Of a DNA stretch of 42,976 bases, positions 41,725-42,976 are shown piece by piece. How positions within the stretch are numbered: position 1 is the first letter of the stretch; every line of letters begins with the position of its first letter. Below the pieces are notes generated by a model, which was given only the letters and a program-made list of their open reading frames with translations, had not been told where the DNA came from and made no database searches. Origin of the DNA: Caballeronia sp. BR00000012568055 (GTDB taxonomy: Bacteria; Pseudomonadota; Gammaproteobacteria; Burkholderiales; Burkholderiaceae); NCBI RefSeq assembly GCF_029439455.1, contig NZ_JAQFVG010000238.1:368-43343 (forward strand), in the 5' to 3' direction. The position numbers were made by a program, and so were the translations under genes.

Positions 41725-42960
41725 TTAGAAGCGGTGGATGATACCCACGCCTGCTGCGAACATGCTGCGCGAAGACGACGGAGCCGTCTGGAAGCCGTCG
41801 CCGATCGATGCGGTTGCCGCGATCGAACGGTTGACCGCGCCTGCTGCCGTGAACGTCGGCGTGCCGAGCGTACGGCCGTTCGCGCGCTGGAACGCTTCGA
41901 GTGCGTACAGACCGGTGCGCTTGGACAGCGAATAGTATTGCGACAGATTGAACTGATGGTACGACGCTGCATCGTCGATACCGTTCGCCTTGCTGGCCCA
42001 CGTGTAGCTGTAGCCCGCTGCGAAGTCCCATGCCGTCGTGGCCTTCCAGTGCAGCACGGTGCCGGCCGTGTTGAACACTTGCTCGTCCGTGAACTTCGAC
42101 GCGATACCCGGGATGTACTGAACGTTCGTGTACGTCGCCGAAATATCCCACGCGCTGTTGAAGACGTAGCCCAGGCCGACCGCGAAGCGGTTCTGCGCCT
42201 GCGCGCCCTGATAGCCGTTGGTCACTGCCGACACGCCCGATTGGCCAGCCGTGTTCGTCGTCGAATCCGTGCCGTAGACGCCGCCACCGATGGTCGAGTT
42301 GTTGATGCGCGTGAACGCGACCGTACCGCCGATCGGGCCTTGCTGATACTGGACTGCAGCCGACCAGGTCGATCCGCGATACACGCTGTCCGGCGTGCCT
42401 GCGAGCGAGTACGAACCGCTGACCGTCACGCCGTAGAGCTTAGGCGACGTATAGACGATCGAGTTGTTTGCGCGGTAGATCGTATCCAGTTCGTCCAGAT
42501 CGCCCGGGTGTGCGCCGAAGTAGCCGGTCAGCCAGTTGGTCGGGCTGTACGGGGCCATCAGCGTGTAGTACGAGGTGTACTGACGACCCAACGTCAGCGT
42601 ACCGAACTGTCCGTTCGTCAGACCGACCCAAGCCTGGCGGCCGAACATGGCGTTGGTGTATTGCTGCGCGCCGTTATTGATGTTGGAGCCGGATTCCAAC
42701 TGGAAAATGGCCTTGGTGCCGCCGCCCAGATCTTCCGCGCCCTTCAGGCCGAAACGGCTGCCCGCCCAGATGCCCGATGCGGTCTTGACGTTCGAACGGC
42801 CACCGCTCGTCGAACCCAGCGAGGTCTGGCTGCTTTGGTACACGATCGAATCATCGACGATACCGTACAGCGTCACGCTGCTTTGTGCGAAAGCCGGGGC
42901 TGCGGCGGCGAATGCGAGTGCCGCGACGAGCGCGCTCTTGGTCAAGTTGAAACCCTTCAT
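41725..42960 (-). CDS. Outer-membrane porin (Gram-negative porin family)
   Basis: A 411-residue trimeric porin of the Burkholderia/Neisseria-type Porin_4 family, forming a 16-strand beta-barrel for small solutes. The signal peptide MKGFNLTKSALVAALAFAAA is cleaved after APAFA. The mature start SSVTLYGIVDDSIVYQSSQT is typical. Family motifs RFGLKGAEDLGGGTKAIFQL and FGRQAWVGLTNGQFGTLTLG are present. The protein ends IIHRF, with the terminal Phe required for BAM recognition. AGAGGAG six bases before ATG 42960 fixes the start. The gene is complete. Confidence 0.95.
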   Translation of the reverse strand: MKGFNLTKSALVAALAFAAAAPAFAQSSVTLYGIVDDSIVYQSSQTSLGSTSGGRSNVKTASGIWAGSRFGLKGAEDLGGGTKAIFQLESGSNINNGAQQYTNAMFGRQAWVGLTNGQFGTLTLGRQYTSYYTLMAPYSPTNWLTGYFGAHPGDLDELDTIYRANNSIVYTSPKLYGVTVSGSYSLAGTPDSVYRGSTWSAAVQYQQGPIGGTVAFTRINNSTIGGGVYGTDSTTNTAGQSGVSAVTNGYQGAQAQNRFAVGLGYVFNSAWDISATYTNVQYIPGIASKFTDEQVFNTAGTVLHWKATTAWDFAAGYSYTWASKANGIDDAASYHQFNLSQYYSLSKRTGLYALEAFQRANGRTLGTPTFTAAGAVNRSIAATASIGDGFQTAPSSSRSMFAAGVGIIHRF

Positions 42961-42976
42961 TTGATCTCCTCTGCTC

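Noticed and set aside
1..42976. CRISPR array, tRNA or rRNA genes, prophage or integrase attachment sites
   Set aside because: Looked for by eye on both strands; no regularly spaced repeats, cloverleaf-like segments or phage genes were found.

Overview
The window is a chromosomal segment of a Burkholderiaceae-type betaproteobacterium, most like Caballeronia or Paraburkholderia. This is judged from the high-GC codon use, the Burkholderia-style 16-strand porin, the DUF4148 and DUF883 proteins, RdgC, and a phenylacetate operon preceded by an AACCG...CGGTT palindrome. I see no tRNA, rRNA, CRISPR array or prophage. The only mobile DNA is the 3' part of an ISNCY-type transposase at the left edge.

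Layout. 1-1.1 kb: truncated insertion sequence and its non-coding end. 1.2-5.5 kb: small stress/regulatory genes (two orphan receiver domains, a CBS-pair protein, two zinc-ribbon proteins, a beta-carbonic anhydrase, DUF1488, DUF883). 5.8-12.1 kb: EamA exporter, cupin, two small envelope proteins, LysR regulator facing a TDT transporter, DgkA, exported alpha/beta hydrolase, Cys-rich lipoprotein. 12.1-20.4 kb: NCS1 nucleobase transporter, YihY/BrkB membrane protein, a single-TM protein overlapping a membrane diguanylate cyclase, RdgC, and an EamA exporter divergent from an Lrp/AsnC regulator. 20.4-24.5 kb: a 52-residue membrane protein, then an EamA exporter divergent from a selenium-binding-protein-family methanethiol oxidase. 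A tandem AGACGTCT-like operator lies between those two, and a histidine-containing membrane protein and a SAM methyltransferase follow. 24.6-30.4 kb: a complete RND efflux operon (pump, adaptor, outer-membrane factor on the minus strand) whose pump gene carries a one-base frameshift near its 3' end. 30.7-37.4 kb: phenylacetate catabolism, paaABCDE-paaH-paaK, with a PaaR-like operator upstream of paaA. 37.5-43 kb: an 85-bp imperfect hairpin, a DUF4148 protein, a lipoprotein, a tiny exported protein, a large unrecognised membrane protein with an internal duplication and a VPPN repeat tail, and a porin.

How genes work together. PaaK activates phenylacetate to the CoA thioester. PaaABCE with PaaD epoxidises the ring, and PaaH oxidises a hydroxyacyl-CoA in the later beta-oxidation-like steps. 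PaaF, PaaG, PaaZ and PaaJ are not in the window and must be elsewhere. The RND genes form a tripartite drug or solvent exporter, if the frameshift is not a sequencing error.

The most interesting candidates for undescribed biology are the methanethiol-oxidase locus with its met-box-like operator and transporter partners, the 542-residue duplicated-domain membrane protein, and the 85-bp hairpin between paaA and the DUF4148 gene. All functions are read from sequence pattern only; no database search was run.
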